Shown here: piece by piece, positions 10,999 through 21,768 of the stretch
Layout: each line of letters begins with the position of its first letter
Numbering within the stretch: position 1 is the first letter of the stretch
Assembly (NCBI GenBank): GCA_011503125.2
Contig: WWBZ02000015.1
Span: 124,001-188,000, forward strand
Length of the DNA stretch: 64,000 nucleotides
DNA from: Botryosphaeria dothidea
Taxonomy: Eukaryota > Ascomycota > Dothideomycetes > Botryosphaeriales > Botryosphaeriaceae
Direction: 5' to 3'
Translations under genes and position numbers: made by a program
The notes under the pieces: generated by a model
Database searches by the model: none
What the model saw: only the letters and a program-made list of their open reading frames with translations
What the model was told of the DNA's origin: nothing

Positions 10999-12330
10999 TC
11001 AGAAGAAGCGCTCCTCAACAATTTCAATACGCACCCCAAGTTCTACTGCTTCCTCTGCAATTCCTTGAGCTAAGGCCATTGCATACTTATTGCCGAAGTC
11101 CTCGAGCGCGATTTTGATCGTGCGCAGCCTTTTCGGTCCATCCTGGACGTAATCTCTGACCTTTGTGCACACAGTCACGTAATCGGGCTCCTCGGGGAAA
11201 CTCAGATCGTTCCGCTCGTAGCCACCCCAGTAGGCCGTCTCCTGGGTGATGAAGAGTTCCTCGAGGCTGTCGGGAAGCACTCCATTTAGACTAGTAGTGC
11301 TCCGTGCGTACCATCCGAGCAGTACCGGAAGGGAAATTTCAAGTTTTCTGAGTTTTTTGAAGGCCTTCAAGGGGTGTCCAATAGACGATCGGATGCCCCA
11401 GGGGCCGGGGCTACTAATGTCTACGGCCGTAGTTGTGAAAAGAATGATAATAAGCCGAAGAGACTGTAGGGTATCTTTGAGGGTGCCAATAGTACAGTCG
11501 ACGGGGCTGAAATCGTATGCGCCGACGCTCTGGGCGTATTCCGCATCGTACATGATCTCGCAATCGAAATTTTCTAGAGTTGGGCAGGCCTGTATCAAGC
11601 TTGAGATGTGGTGTGGTTTGACCGGACATTCCTTAAGAACGAGTGTCTTTAGTGATAGTGTACGAGAGAGCCGCACATGCTCTACCGGATCTCCCGTAAC
11701 CTGTATGTTTTGTATCTCCAGTCCATGGATTCGCCGGAGACCGAGAACGAATTCCAGATCTGTGATGTGTAGGGGTACGAATTCCTCCTCTTCGTCGTCG
11801 ACCGGCCTAATGCATACGTTTGCTAGTTTTGGAAACATTTGTGCCGGACAGTTCATCCTAACATAGTCGTAGAAGATGCAATGCAGTAGCTCCCGTAGAT
11901 TGCTTTGTCTAAAAAAGCGCACTTCGAGGCTCCGTAATAACGTTATTTGCTGCACGACGCAGCCGATAATGTCGACGTAGCGGATGAGCTTGCGGTAGTG
12001 GGGTGTTTGTTGGATTAGACTTTCCTGCTGCCGCTCGGTAAAGATGGAAAGCGGTACAGCAGCGAGTTGGGCCTCTGAGGTGTAGATAACAGTTTCGCGG
12101 ACGGACCTGGTGTGCTGTGGACGGTCTAATAGGGCTCGGATGATTTTCATCCTCTGCGCGTTGGGAGCGTCGATCACGATGTTCCTGTAAAGTAATGGTC
12201 TGGCGATACGATTGTAGAAGCGGGACACAAGTAATGTAGACATGATATCCGCCGGTGCGAGGAAGCTGAAGATGTATTCGACGATCTCTTCGGATAGCTT
12301 GGGGAAGCTAGACGCCGACTGCGAAGCCAT
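10999..12330 (-). CDS. F-box protein
   Basis: Intact 443-codon gene without stops or introns, on the minus strand, beginning MASQSASSFPKLSEEIV. Residues about 8-52 form an F-box (FPKLSEEIVEYIFSFL...LVSRFYNRIARPLLYRNIVI), the Skp1-binding module of SCF ubiquitin ligases. The remainder is leucine-rich with irregular LRR-like repeats (LKTLVLKECPV, LRKLEISLPVLL, LEELFITQE) and an acidic run (DDEEEEF, around residue 178), the usual build of fungal F-box/LRR substrate adaptors. The substrate cannot be predicted. It lies between transposons but shows no RIP-type damage and has normal codon use. The start is the first ATG of the frame and the F-box sits at the expected N-terminal place. Confidence 0.9.
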   Translation of the reverse strand: MASQSASSFPKLSEEIVEYIFSFLAPADIMSTLLVSRFYNRIARPLLYRNIVIDAPNAQRMKIIRALLDRPQHTRSVRETVIYTSEAQLAAVPLSIFTERQQESLIQQTPHYRKLIRYVDIIGCVVQQITLLRSLEVRFFRQSNLRELLHCIFYDYVRMNCPAQMFPKLANVCIRPVDDEEEEFVPLHITDLEFVLGLRRIHGLEIQNIQVTGDPVEHVRLSRTLSLKTLVLKECPVKPHHISSLIQACPTLENFDCEIMYDAEYAQSVGAYDFSPVDCTIGTLKDTLQSLRLIIILFTTTAVDISSPGPWGIRSSIGHPLKAFKKLRKLEISLPVLLGWYARSTTSLNGVLPDSLEELFITQETAYWGGYERNDLSFPEEPDYVTVCTKVRDYVQDGPKRLRTIKIALEDFGNKYAMALAQGIAEEAVELGVRIEIVEERFF

Positions 12331-12779
12331 GATCGACTACAGTGATGTGTTCAAATATTTGGGAGACCGATTATTGCTTACGCCAGACAGAATGGCTAAA
12401 GAGTATGATTAGAGCTTTATAAGACCTCTGCGCAGCTTTATAACTTGCATTCAAGTCACATCAGGCGACATAAAGTCTTTCCCTTGCCCACTTCTTCTGG
12501 GTTACTTCCAACTTCTTCCATAGGAAGGAGTCGGAGGGCGTGGCCCCCTGCTCCGGTAGGTCAGCCGTCCCGATGAATGTGACTCGAATGTGGCAATAGT
12601 CCTAAGTTCAGCATGTGAAAATATATTATCTTGGCACGCGGGCATTTGCGTCGGAGATAATGTATGAGGCGCGGCGATCGGGGATCTTGATTGGTTGTAG
12701 TGCGAATTTGCAAGGCTTTTGCCTCGCGTTCCCGGTCATAGCGTTAGCGATCCAGCTGTTTGTCGTGCTTAGCGTATCG
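12331..12779. other. upstream region of the F-box gene
   Basis: The 450 bp between the F-box start codon and the hAT element holds a CT-rich patch near 12480-12510 and no supported gene. The hAT inserted at its right-hand end. Confidence 0.5.
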
Positions 12780-12787
12780 CTTGCGAC

Positions 12788-15671
12788 CAGGGTGGGGAAC
12801 AACGCAACGTCAATCAACGAGAGGACTCGTTGACGTTGCGTTGCCAAGCCGTAGCCTAAGGGCAGTTGACGTTGATTGACGTTGGTCAACGAATAGGTCA
12901 ATTGACGTTGATTGAGTACGTCGCAATGCTGACTAAGAATAACGATGCTTGGCATGGTGTTGAGACCAGAGGCCTGTAAGTTACATACAATTTTCCCTGT
13001 AATAGCTAGCCAGCATATTAAAAACGCTTCTGCTGGTGCTTGTGGCGCCTTTGGGGCCTCCTTATATTCTGTCCCTGTCTTCCCTGTTGTCCCTATGGCT
13101 GTTGTTCACCTCTTAATGACCCCAGAAGCCACCCATGACCGCAGCACCTGTGCCACTGCTATCGTATTGCCTTCCAAGCGATTCCTAACAGGTATAACTA
13201 TCTGCCCAGCTAAGCTAAACACTCTTTCGACCTCTGTTGATATTGCTGGGATTAAGAAAAGGTCTAGGGCTATGCGCGAGAGCCGTGGGTACTGCTTTTG
13301 GCGTAGGAGCTAGTACTGGATCGGATTCTCGTGTTCACTGTCCAGTGGAGAGGCGTCATTCTGCCAGGCGGTGTACTCATCAACCTCTGTGGCTGTAGGG
13401 GCTTTGCTGGGAGTCCTGGATGACTGTAGCCAGCTGGCAAAGCTGCTGCTTGACTCGCCGCCGCGGCGGCGCTTTGGTGGCGGAGGATCTATTGCCTCTT
13501 CAGCTGAGAGGGGTTGAGTTTTGTACTCGCTGTCCCAGAGATTCCTGACTCTAGCTCTCGCGTCACTAATCCAGTCCTACCTCTCTGCCCAGGTGCTCTC
13601 AATCCAGGCCCAGCGGAACCCCGGGTGTAGCACAATCGCTGCAGTATAGGCTGGTGTCTCGTCAAGCAAGGTATAGTACTCATTAAGCTTAGCCCAGCCC
13701 AATGAGACGTTCACCTTAAAATGCTCCTCTGAATAGACGTCATCGCGATCTTTAACCTCCTCTAGATGGTTAAGAAGGAACTCTATTGCAGGCAGCACCT
13801 CCCAAAGCGCGCTAAACTCGCCATCTGTTAGGTTGCCCTGTAGTCGCATGGTGACATCCTTGAAGGGCTGAAGAATAGAGTGATACTCACTAAGCGTCGC
13901 CCAATCCTCAGTCGTTAGGTAGTCGTCGATAATCGCCGGCTTCTTGCGGCGCGGCCGCCGGCCTTGCTAGGTGAGCTTTCGCGTGTACGACTCCCATTCA
14001 AGGACCTCCGCCAGCACGAGTGTGTCGATGTATCGCTGGAGCTTAAGAGCATGCTCGAGCATCGCGTCAGTGGAGTTCTAGCGAGTGGCATTGTCTAGGA
14101 TGACCTCATAAATGCTTGTATTATCTGGATCATCTGCCTAAAGCTTGCGAAGCTTCTTGCGAAGCTTCAAGGAGCGATAGATCCAGTGTACGATATTGTG
14201 GAGTTTGCTAAGCGGCCCCTTCTTCCGCCAAAGGACGTGTTCGGCGAGTAGTTCGTGCGGATAACTGCATTCAGCCTTAAATAGATCAGCATCGTCGCTA
14301 AAAAGGATCTGACGTATGACGAGGTTAATGATATGTCCGGTATAACGGAGGCGGCGGCGCTTAACGTCAAAACCGAACTCTTTAGCAAGATCTTTAAGGC
14401 AAGAGTCGTTATTACTAGCGTTATCCATAACGAAATATCCAATTTTGTTGGTAAGGCCCCATTCAGCTAAGACCTGCGCAACCTGCCCAGCTAGATCATA
14501 TCTACTATGCCCATCAAGCTCCGGGAGCCCGAGGGTGAACTGCCTTAGCTTGCCAGTGGATGTAAGGAAGTGGACAATAACCCTAAGCAAGCTCTTGTTA
14601 TTGCGTAACGTCCAGCCGTCAAGCGAGAGGTGTATAAGGCCAGGCGAGCCCTGAAGAAGCTCTGAGACGATGCCCTTATGCCGATTAAATTCGTCGATCA
14701 GCCATTTACGGATAGTTTTGTGAGTGGGCAGGCATCCGGCTTGCGAGACGGCGGGGTTTAGATACTCGATAAGGCGGCAAAATGGCTCACTCTCTACTTT
14801 GCGAAACGGAATATTATCGTGCGCGATCTAATCGACGAGAAGCTGCTGAAAGTACGCTGGATTAAAGCTGCAAATTAGCTTGTTTAGTAGGGCTTGTTCC
14901 TCTGACTTCTTAGGATCTAGCTGAAGCCGGGTGGCAATTGAGATCCTGGCAGGCTTCGCTGAGCGCTTGCCAGTTGGATCCGCGATTGAGTGCTCTTTAA
15001 TAAGGTGATGAGCTTGGTTAGCTGTGCCTGCAGCGGCGAGGCTTATTGGGCGACGCCGCATCCTTATACAAGGCTTGTAAACCCAGTGGCTAGTGCCTAA
15101 AGCACTGCGGATATCGAAGCCATAGTTCTAGGTCCAGCCAATGCGCTTAGAGTTCTCGTTGATAGTGTAGCCTGCAAAGTAGTGCCAGGGGAAGCTCTCC
15201 CAGCCCTCGCGCTCTGGGCCACGGCCTTCTATCGCTGTATTTATGAGTGGTCTGGTAGTCAAAAGGCCCGCTGGAATAGATGAGATGGTAGAAACAACTA
15301 AAGAAGCGTTATCTGTATCCATAATAGGCAGCAAGGCGGCGGCGATAGCGATGAGGGTTATTAGAGTAGGACTGCGGCTCTGTGCGCATTCAAAATTGAT
15401 CAGCTAATCGGATTATCTGTAAAAACGTTACTCCGGCTTGGCAAACTTAATACCAAGCTGGAGAGGTGGTGATAGCCAGAGACTAGGTAGGCTATGGCTG
15501 GCTGGGGGTTACCTCGCGGGCTAGCTCAACGTGCTTAATAATTAACAATCAACGAGGTATTACGTTGACGTTGATTGAGCTTCTAGTAAGCCTCGTTGAC
15601 GTTACGTTGAATTGCCAAGCTTCAATCAACGTTCAATGCGTTGCAATGTCGTTGAATTGTTCCCCACCCTG
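12788..15671 (-). mobile_element. Complete hAT DNA transposon
   Basis: 2884 bp bounded by perfect 15-bp inverted repeats CAGGGTGGGGAACAA / TTGTTCCCCACCCTG and an 8-bp target duplication CTTGCGAC at 12780-12787 and 15672-15679, the hallmark of hAT elements. Both subterminal regions (12790-12920 and 15530-15655) are packed with TTGACGTTGATTGA / TCAACGT words in both orientations, probably transposase binding sites. The transposase is on the minus strand and interrupted by TAG codons, so the copy is not autonomous, though its ends look intact. Confidence 0.96.
13106..15334 (-). pseudogene. hAT transposase with RIP-type TAG stops
   Basis: One frame runs from about 15334 to the TGA at 13106. Landmarks in order: the N-terminal region, LIHLSLDGWTLRNNKSLL (RNase H-like core start) near 14620, YFVMDNASNND near 14430, and the C-terminal dimerisation region QKQYPRLSRIALDLFLIPAIS and then VERVFSLAGQIV near 13200-13300. 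The frame is broken about seven times, always by TAG and always where a Trp or Gln is plausible (for example QY-stop-LLRQKQYP, where hAT proteins usually have Trp). No frameshifts were seen. Length without stops is about 740 codons, in the family range. Confidence 0.9.
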
Positions 15672-15679
15672 CTTGCGAC

Positions 15680-15924
15680 GGAGCACTTCTACGATTAACG
15701 GGTAGCGCGACGGCAAGTAATAAGAATATTAGTTAAGATAGTACGATATCAAGAGCTTGTCCTAAGATATATGCTCGAATCCAACGTACTCTTTTAAGTT
15801 TCTAGCTTCGTGGCAATTTACCCAATCCGCTTACCTTTCTCAATTCAGAGCTGATCTGGAACTTGCCCTCGACTTCCTTAGCTAGAGTCTTAGACTTCAG
15901 CTTCGCAGCCACCCGCGCTACTGA
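15680..15924. other. flanking sequence between hAT and gypsy LTR
   Basis: No gene is supported. On the minus strand a short frame reads ARVAAKLKSKTLAKEVEGKF and SSELRK near 15840-15915 and then hits stops. It may be part of an old gene or gag, but I cannot assign it. Confidence 0.35.
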
Positions 15925-16509
15925 TGTGAGGCAGCCTAAACCAAAAGGATGGTATTGCTATCAAGAAGAAAATCTAAGTATAAAGAGAAAAAGAAGAGAA
16001 GGTGAAGGAGAGGTAGTCGGGTAGATATACCTGACTACCCTCGGCGCTCTATGACTAAGCTGAAGGAACAACGTTGTTCCGGTTCCTACCTGACCTGCGG
16101 AGCCGCTGGGTAGCTACCCGGCGGTCCGATTCTCTGTTAGTGCCTTGAGGGCCTGACTGTAATAAATAGACCTTCGAGGGGGTAAACGAGGTAACGGAGC
16201 CGGTAAAGGCAGTAGAGGTAAAGCAGATGCCAAAGCGCGAGAGGCAAATAATAAGGAACGAGTAACGGGGAACGAGTAACGAGTAATAAGGGAGGCAAGC
16301 AAGGTCTAATCAAGGCGTAACGAGTTGTACGCGAGGAATACTCACTGCTAGACTAAAGAACTAACTACGAAGTAGAGGGAGCGAGGTTTATATACATAAA
16401 GAACTAACTAAAATACTAGCTTTCTGATTTGTAAGCAGGTAAGTCTAGATCTCGGTTCTAAATCAACGAAGGTAAGGGGTCTAAGTAAGCCACGTTTATA
16501 ACACTGACA
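15925..16509 (-). repeat. Ty3/gypsy LTR copy 2, split by a nested LTR
   Basis: The minus-strand LTR starts at the TGTGAGGCAGCC end (15925) and runs to GGGCCTGAC, where a different solo LTR (16158-16503) with duplicated CTGAC interrupts it; the last base (A, 16509) follows. Without the insert it is about 234 bp, the size of copy 1. Sequence to the right (16510-16621) may be the 3' internal end of the same gypsy element. Confidence 0.85.
16158..16503 (-). repeat. Solo LTR, family LTR3, copy 1
   Basis: 346 bp, TGTAATAAATAG to GTTTATAACA on the plus strand, flanked by a 5-bp duplication CTGAC (16153-16157 and 16504-16508). On the minus strand it reads TGTTATAAACGTGG...TCATTACA. It inserted one base from the end of the gypsy LTR. 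Confidence 0.93.
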
Positions 16510-16621
16510 CTAAGTGGGCTCACTAAGAAGTAGGCCTTAGGGTCTTAAGAACCACATCCGACTTCTGTAACGGCGGGCCTCTTCCACTAGGCTTCGGAGT
16601 CACCTAGCAGGTTCGGGTAAC

Positions 16622-16978
16622 TGTTATAAACGTGGCTTGCTTAGACCCCTTTACCTCTCGTTTACCTTCGTTAATTCAAAATCTAGATCTAGACTTACCT
16701 GCTTATAAATCAGGAAGCTAGTATTTTAGTTAGTTCTTTACGTATATAAACCTCGCCCCTCTGCTTTATAGTTAGTTCTTTAGTCTAGCAATGAGTATTC
16801 CTCGCGTACAACTCGTTACGCCTTGATTAGACCTTGCTTGCCTCCTTTGTTACTCGTTACTCGTTCCCCGTTACTCGTTCCTTATTATTTGCCTCTCGCG
16901 CTTTGGCATCTGCTTTACCTCTACTGCCTTTACCGGCTCCATTATCTCGTCTACCCCCTCGAAGGTCTATTCATTACA
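16622..16978 (+). repeat. LTR3, copy 2
   Basis: 357 bp, TGTTATAAACGTGG to TCATTACA, in the opposite orientation to copy 1 and only 118 bp from it. Flanking 5-mers GTAAC and ATAAG do not match, so this end came from an element or recombination whose other half is gone, or the flanks have mutated. Confidence 0.88.
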
Positions 16979-17133
16979 ATAAGATAGAGCTCATACACTT
17001 TATAAGAAGTCTAGACTAGAACTACTTAGGCGCAATAGTTATGGGCAACCATGTAATTGAGCCTAAGTAAGAAGTGAAGCTATAAGGAGTTATCTTTAAC
17101 CAGCAACTCCGGTGGAGAGCCTATGTTTAGAGA
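16979..17133. other. unassigned stretch between LTRs
   Basis: 155 bp between LTR3 copy 2 and the gypsy-LTR relative. It might be internal sequence of either element. No coding signal was seen. Confidence 0.35.
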
Positions 17134-17327
17134 TGTTAGGCCTGCGCCTAAGCAAGGGACGAACCGCCGGGTATCTACCCGGCGGTCTCAACGGGAATTA
17201 CCTAACTTCCGCTAAGGCTATTAGTCAGCAACCTAGTATATAGTCTTTCTTTCTTCTCTTCCCCTTTCTTTTCTCTTCAGTTTACTTTTCTAAGTAGTCT
17301 AATACAAAATACCTCTTAAGATCAACA
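17134..17327 (+). repeat. Diverged relative of the gypsy LTR
   Basis: It starts TGTTAGGCCTGCGCC, shares the palindromic ccgccgggta/tacccggcgg element and the CT-rich block (ctttctttcttctcttcccc) with the gypsy LTR at 15925-16157, and ends AGATCAACA. Directly after it LINE-C sequence resumes at AACCTCTTCC, so its right end is an insertion junction. The left flank does not pair with it. Confidence 0.65.
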
Positions 17328-17552
17328 AACCTCTTCCTTAATAAAGGAAGAGAATTCCTTATCCGTATAGTCCTAGAGGATAGTTATAGGGACGCCGTGT
17401 ATAGCTACCTTATACTAGGGCCTATTAATCTTAAGGTTATAGAAGGGGGCAATCTTTGAGATAATAGTAGAGTTCTTAGCTAGGAAGTCTACTATATAGG
17501 TGTTATAAACGTGGCTTACTTAGACCCCTTTACCTCTCGTTTACCTTCGTTG

Positions 17553-17802
17553 TGTTACGGTTTGAACCCTGAGGGTGCCTTGGATGGATCCTGCGGCGAG
17601 ACCTTGGGTTGAGAGGACCCTGAAGCTCAACGAAGCTCAACAAGAAAACCCTGCAACTCGCTACTAGTAAAAGGGACTCTAGAGAGATATATAAGTAGCG
17701 CTATCTTGCTTAAACCTTTCTTTCTTTTCTCTTTAGCTTAGTCTTCTCGTAGATAGTAATGCCACTGCACTTCCGCGAGTGCACCGGATGCAAGCCATCA
17801 CA
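17553..17802 (+). repeat. Solo LTR, family LTR4, inside LTR3
   Basis: 250 bp, TGTTACGGTTTGAACC to AGCCATCACA, flanked by a 5-bp duplication CGTTG (17548-17552 and 17803-17807). It contains a TATA-like gagatatataag followed by a CT-rich block, as in a retrotransposon promoter. No other copy was seen in the window. Confidence 0.9.
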
Positions 17803-17976
17803 CGTTGATTCAAAATTCAGATCTAGACTTACCTGCTTATAAATCAGAAAGCTAGTATTTTAGTTCGTTCTTTACGTATATAAAGCTCGTCCTTCTGCTT
17901 TATAGTTAGTTCTTTAGTCTAGCAATGAGTATTCCTCGCGTACAACTTGGTACGCCTTGAATTGGACCTTGCTTGC

Positions 17977-18045
17977 CTCCCTCGTCCCTCGTCCCTCGTC
18001 CCTCGTCCCTCGCCCCTCGTCCCTCGTCCCTCGTCTCTCGCACCT
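17977..18045. repeat. ccctcgt minisatellite in LTR3 copy 3
   Basis: About nine imperfect 7-bp units (ccctcgt with variants cccctcgt, tctctcg, acctcgt). The other two LTR3 copies have a related ttactcgt/tccccgt block at the same place, so the array expanded within the LTR. Confidence 0.85.
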
Positions 18046-19392
18046 CGTACCCTCGCCCTTTGAACTACACCCTTATACGTCGGCATTACTTTACCCCTAC
18101 TGCCTTTACCGGCTTCGTTACCTCGTCTCTCCGCCCTCCAAGGCCCGTTCATTACAATAGGCTTCTATACACGTAAGGACTACGTTTTTCTTCTCTAATA
18201 TCGAGACGGTTAAGATAACTGGGTTATTCGATTTAAATTCGGCTTTAAAGGCTTCGGTTATTGCGTTACGGAGGTGGAGTGGGTGTAGAGAGATCTCGTT
18301 CTGAGGCTTTAGGACGACCTGTCTTTCCCTAATCGGGGCGGGTTTTAGGGCCGGTCTAGTCCTCTTCGTTGGGGGGACTGTTTACTATTCTCCTTACTTA
18401 ACTGCTTCCGCGTAGGAGGGGGTGCGGGCTTAGGAGGCCGGAGTAGTTTGGGGAGCTTGACGAGATGGGGGGGGGCCGGGGAGCCTGGAGGGGCTGGGGG
18501 GCTTAAGAGACCTGAGGAGCTTGGCGGCCTTAGGGGGCTTTAGCTAGTTCTCTAGCCCGGTTGGCCAGTACTCTTGTCGTATTCTCTATTAAGCGGATTT
18601 GGGTAGCTAGGATAGATTTTGACCGGTTAAGTGTGCCTTTTTCTATATATTCGCGGAAGATGTTTGTAAGGTCGAGGATTTCTAGGCTTTTTTCCCTACT
18701 ATCCTCGAGATCCGCCGCTTTAATTAGGCAGTTAAGAGTAGCGTCGAGGGCCTCGCTAGAGGAACGAAATGTCTTCGTAGGGGTAAACCGAGTGCGTGCC
18801 TGGTACCTAAAGACCGGGGGAGGGGAGAGACCAGTCAGGTCAATTGTCCGCTTCTGGCCTTGAGTTTTGGGGACAAGGGTCTGGGTAGGAGTCTCTTGGG
18901 CGTCTTCTATATGAATTTCAGTCTAGTTTAGTTAAGGGGTTCCGTATTCCGTAGGTGGGGCTGAGGGGCTCGTGATAGGAGAGCCTAGGATTACCCTATT
19001 AGGCGGCGGGCTGTCTGGGGGGTCTAGAGGCATATCGTTGGGTAGGCTTAGGTGTCGGATAATAGATGTTCCGTAGAAGAAATTTTCGCCTATAGGATTT
19101 TAGGAGTAGAATTTGTATGAGAAGAAGTAGGATTACGAGCGTTTGATTACTATAGATGTAATACGCTTTCGTCTCCTATTATTTCTAGTCTTCCTCTATC
19201 TCTATATAAAATTTAGGCCGAGTCCGAGAGGTCGTGGTAGGTATAGTGGGGTGTGAATTACGCGCAGGTGTGGTTCCTCAGCCAGCACCTCTTTATCCCT
19301 ATACTACGCAGTAGCGCGTATAGCCACAAAGCTAGAATTCGAGATTCTAGCTAAGGGAATTAAGGGCTTTCGATAGATGTCGGTCTTGGCGT

Positions 19393-21768
19393 GTGTTGTG
19401 TGTGTGCGTAACCCGCGAATGGGTTTCGAGGCTGTATTCAAATGCGCTTAGCAGGATAGTTGTATTTCGATTTGTACCAGTGTCCACACATGCCATTAAG
19501 GTCATTAAAATATTATGTGCTGACATTTCCCAAGGATTGCTGATAGCTCGCGATCGGATCTGTGATATTGCCGACGCCGGGAATAACAAGATGCGAGAGA
19601 AAGTAGAGTAGCATAGACAGTAATCAAATCATGGCGCTCAAACTGAGCAAGATTGGTCGAAAGCCGTAAAGGAAACACGGCGGCTGCGCGACGCCACGCA
19701 TTTTAGAGTGTTGAAGCATTTGCAACGCATGCCATGGGCGTCGAGCCGGCTTTATGAAACAAAAGTCAGCATTAACTGTTATACGCTTACTAGTTTTCTC
19801 TAGATACACTGTTATTTATTAGCGGATGCTACGCTTGGTATTCACGGCATGTGGTACATCATCTCGTGGCACGTAACAAATTATTGCCTGGTCGTATTGT
19901 CTTCAATTTGATTGGTCTATTAAACATACTTCTTGCGGGCGGAACCTCTTTGAGCGCTGCAGCTAAGAGACGTCGGATCAACATATAGAGTACGGCTTTG
20001 GCGGATCTGTCGATCGCAGTGGCAATGAAGGCGGTCATTCCGTTCGCCCCCACTCGACGCGTATAGCGTATAGAACTAAATGCTAAATCTATATGAGGAG
20101 CGTTAAAGCATTCCTTTATCATTGATCTGCGAGTAAGAGGGTGGGGAAGTGAGCTGGGGAGTATGAGACCACGGTCACCAGACCACGGCGAGAGCGCGAT
20201 GGGGTGAGAGCGCGACTAGGTGCGCTTAATAGTGTAAGATTAGGAGAGTAGGGATACGGGCTGCGGTAATAGCGTAACGTCGTGAGGTAGGAATTGTAAA
20301 AGTTATAGATAGCAGGATAAAAGAAATAGATAGAGGTAGCGCGGCTAACGAGGTAACGAGGAAAAGGTTACGGTCACGCGGTATTTGAGCAAATATAGAG
20401 CCCGTTCTATAAAGGGGAGTCTGGGGTGTTGCTTGGGAAGGAACCGAATCCTCGTCGGTAGACTGGCACATCATCCGATTGGGCGGGGAGCCAGAAACCG
20501 GACAAGCGGTGGTCATCAACCGTCCTCACTGTAGGGACTTTGTCCGGAGAATGGTGAGCCCGGCTTTTCCATGCTGGCGGTAGCGTTCGAGCCGGAGGAG
20601 CCCGAACCGCTGACGATTGTAAGTATTAGATATCCTGGGACGGTGTGGGCGGCGAAGAAAGATCTCCCTGGCCCAGACCAACGGAGCGGCTGCCTTGGCC
20701 GGCCTGAACTAAAGGACATTGGCTGCATGTCTGGATCTGCTGTCTTTTCTAGCCGGTCGCGCCCGGATTCTCCTAACGAGAGCATGCTACCGACCCTTGA
20801 GCTTGGTATCAAGCAAAGCGTGCATGTTCCATGCTGCCATGCCCGGCTGTTGCTTCCGCCAATGAGAAGCCGGGCGAGATAGCGCGAAGCTAGCTGCGAT
20901 GAGGCGTAGCGGTTGCGACCAGGATAATCTACGTTAGTATTAGCGCAGTCGAGGCGATCCACCGGTTATTCATGCTAAATTCGGAGCAAACGACCACGAC
21001 GGCTGCGCAGTTGCATGTTCTCTGTTTTCTGTGCAGGTCCGGTTTGGGTCGCAAGGGATTTAGGACCAGGGCATCGACCGATAGAGGAACCAAGGCGTTG
21101 TTGCCGTTGGGACATGTTTGCGGCGTAAGCAAAAAGCGAGGAGGCCTGTGTCTCCTGGAGCGACTGCCTGGCAGCGTGTGTCGGAGTCACTTCCGACGAC
21201 CTAGCGCCCGAGGGACAGCCGCCATCGACGGGTAGTCCTAATCAGAATGGGCCCGTGCATCCTCGTGGCGGCTCTGTCTCCCGCACCAAAGAGCGACATC
21301 CATTCCAGATGTCAGACTGGACTCCCCTTTTGAGGGCAGATCCCAATCTTGCCATTCGATGGTTGCTAGCCTTCACTGCCCGCTGCGCGCATCAATGCAT
21401 GCCCTCCCCCGGAATGCTTTACAGCCTGACGCCTGGTGCAACCAATCTTGTTTTCTTGCCTCGGAGCGACTCCCGCTCTGCGTCATATCCGATTGCGACG
21501 GGAAACGTCAAGGCTCCACCAGATCTACCGCCACTTCAGCTCCCAGATAATTTCCCTTCTTGTTTCCGTTCTGCCGCGCCCCTTTATCTTAAAGACGATT
21601 CCCACGCCACACTTCCTTCCGTGACAATCCAAAGAGCCGGTGCGCATCGTGGTAGAACCTAGCACGGCATTCGTCCCACAACTCAGGTCCATTGCCTCTT
21701 GCGTTGGAGTCTAAGAAGCTTTTCCCGCACAGACGCCCTATCACCGTAGGGCTGGCCTTCCAAACACG
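19393..21768. other. intergenic island upstream of bZIP gene
   Basis: No gene can be supported over 2.4 kb. A short minus frame at 19859-20122 has a faint ankyrin-like stretch (RRVGANGMTAFIATAID) but no second repeat. Region 20520-21660 is GC-richer with mutually overlapping short frames on both strands and no motif; part of it is likely 5' leader and promoter of the bZIP gene, whose upstream 60 bp are CT-rich. Confidence 0.4.

Larger units (their letters stand above)
17501..18156 (+). repeat. LTR3, copy 3, carrying a nested LTR4
   Basis: TGTTATAAACGTGG to TCATTACA with a 5-bp duplication ATAGG (17496-17500 and 18157-18161) inside LINE-C2. It is 656 bp because another LTR (17553-17802) sits in it, and because a 7-bp ccctcgt minisatellite (17977-18045) replaces the ttactcgt block of the other copies. 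Confidence 0.93.
17328..19392 (-). mobile_element. LINE-C fragment (copy C2), ORF1 region, nested LTRs
   Basis: Minus-strand match to the 5' part of LINE-C1 (42190-43600): 17328-17500 and 18162-19392 join exactly when the LTR insertion 17501-18156 and one copy of its ATAGG duplication are removed. It covers the 5' leader and most of ORF1 and is much less mutated than C1, so it gives a better view of the family. The match stops near 19392, where C1 continues with unrelated sequence; this may be the true 5' end of the family. Confidence 0.82.

Noticed and set aside
17977..18045. Possible CRISPR-like array
   Set aside because: Units are 7 bp without spacers, in a eukaryotic LTR: a minisatellite.
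19859..20122. Ankyrin-repeat gene fragment
   Set aside because: Only one weak repeat-like stretch, no neighbouring repeats and no splice context.
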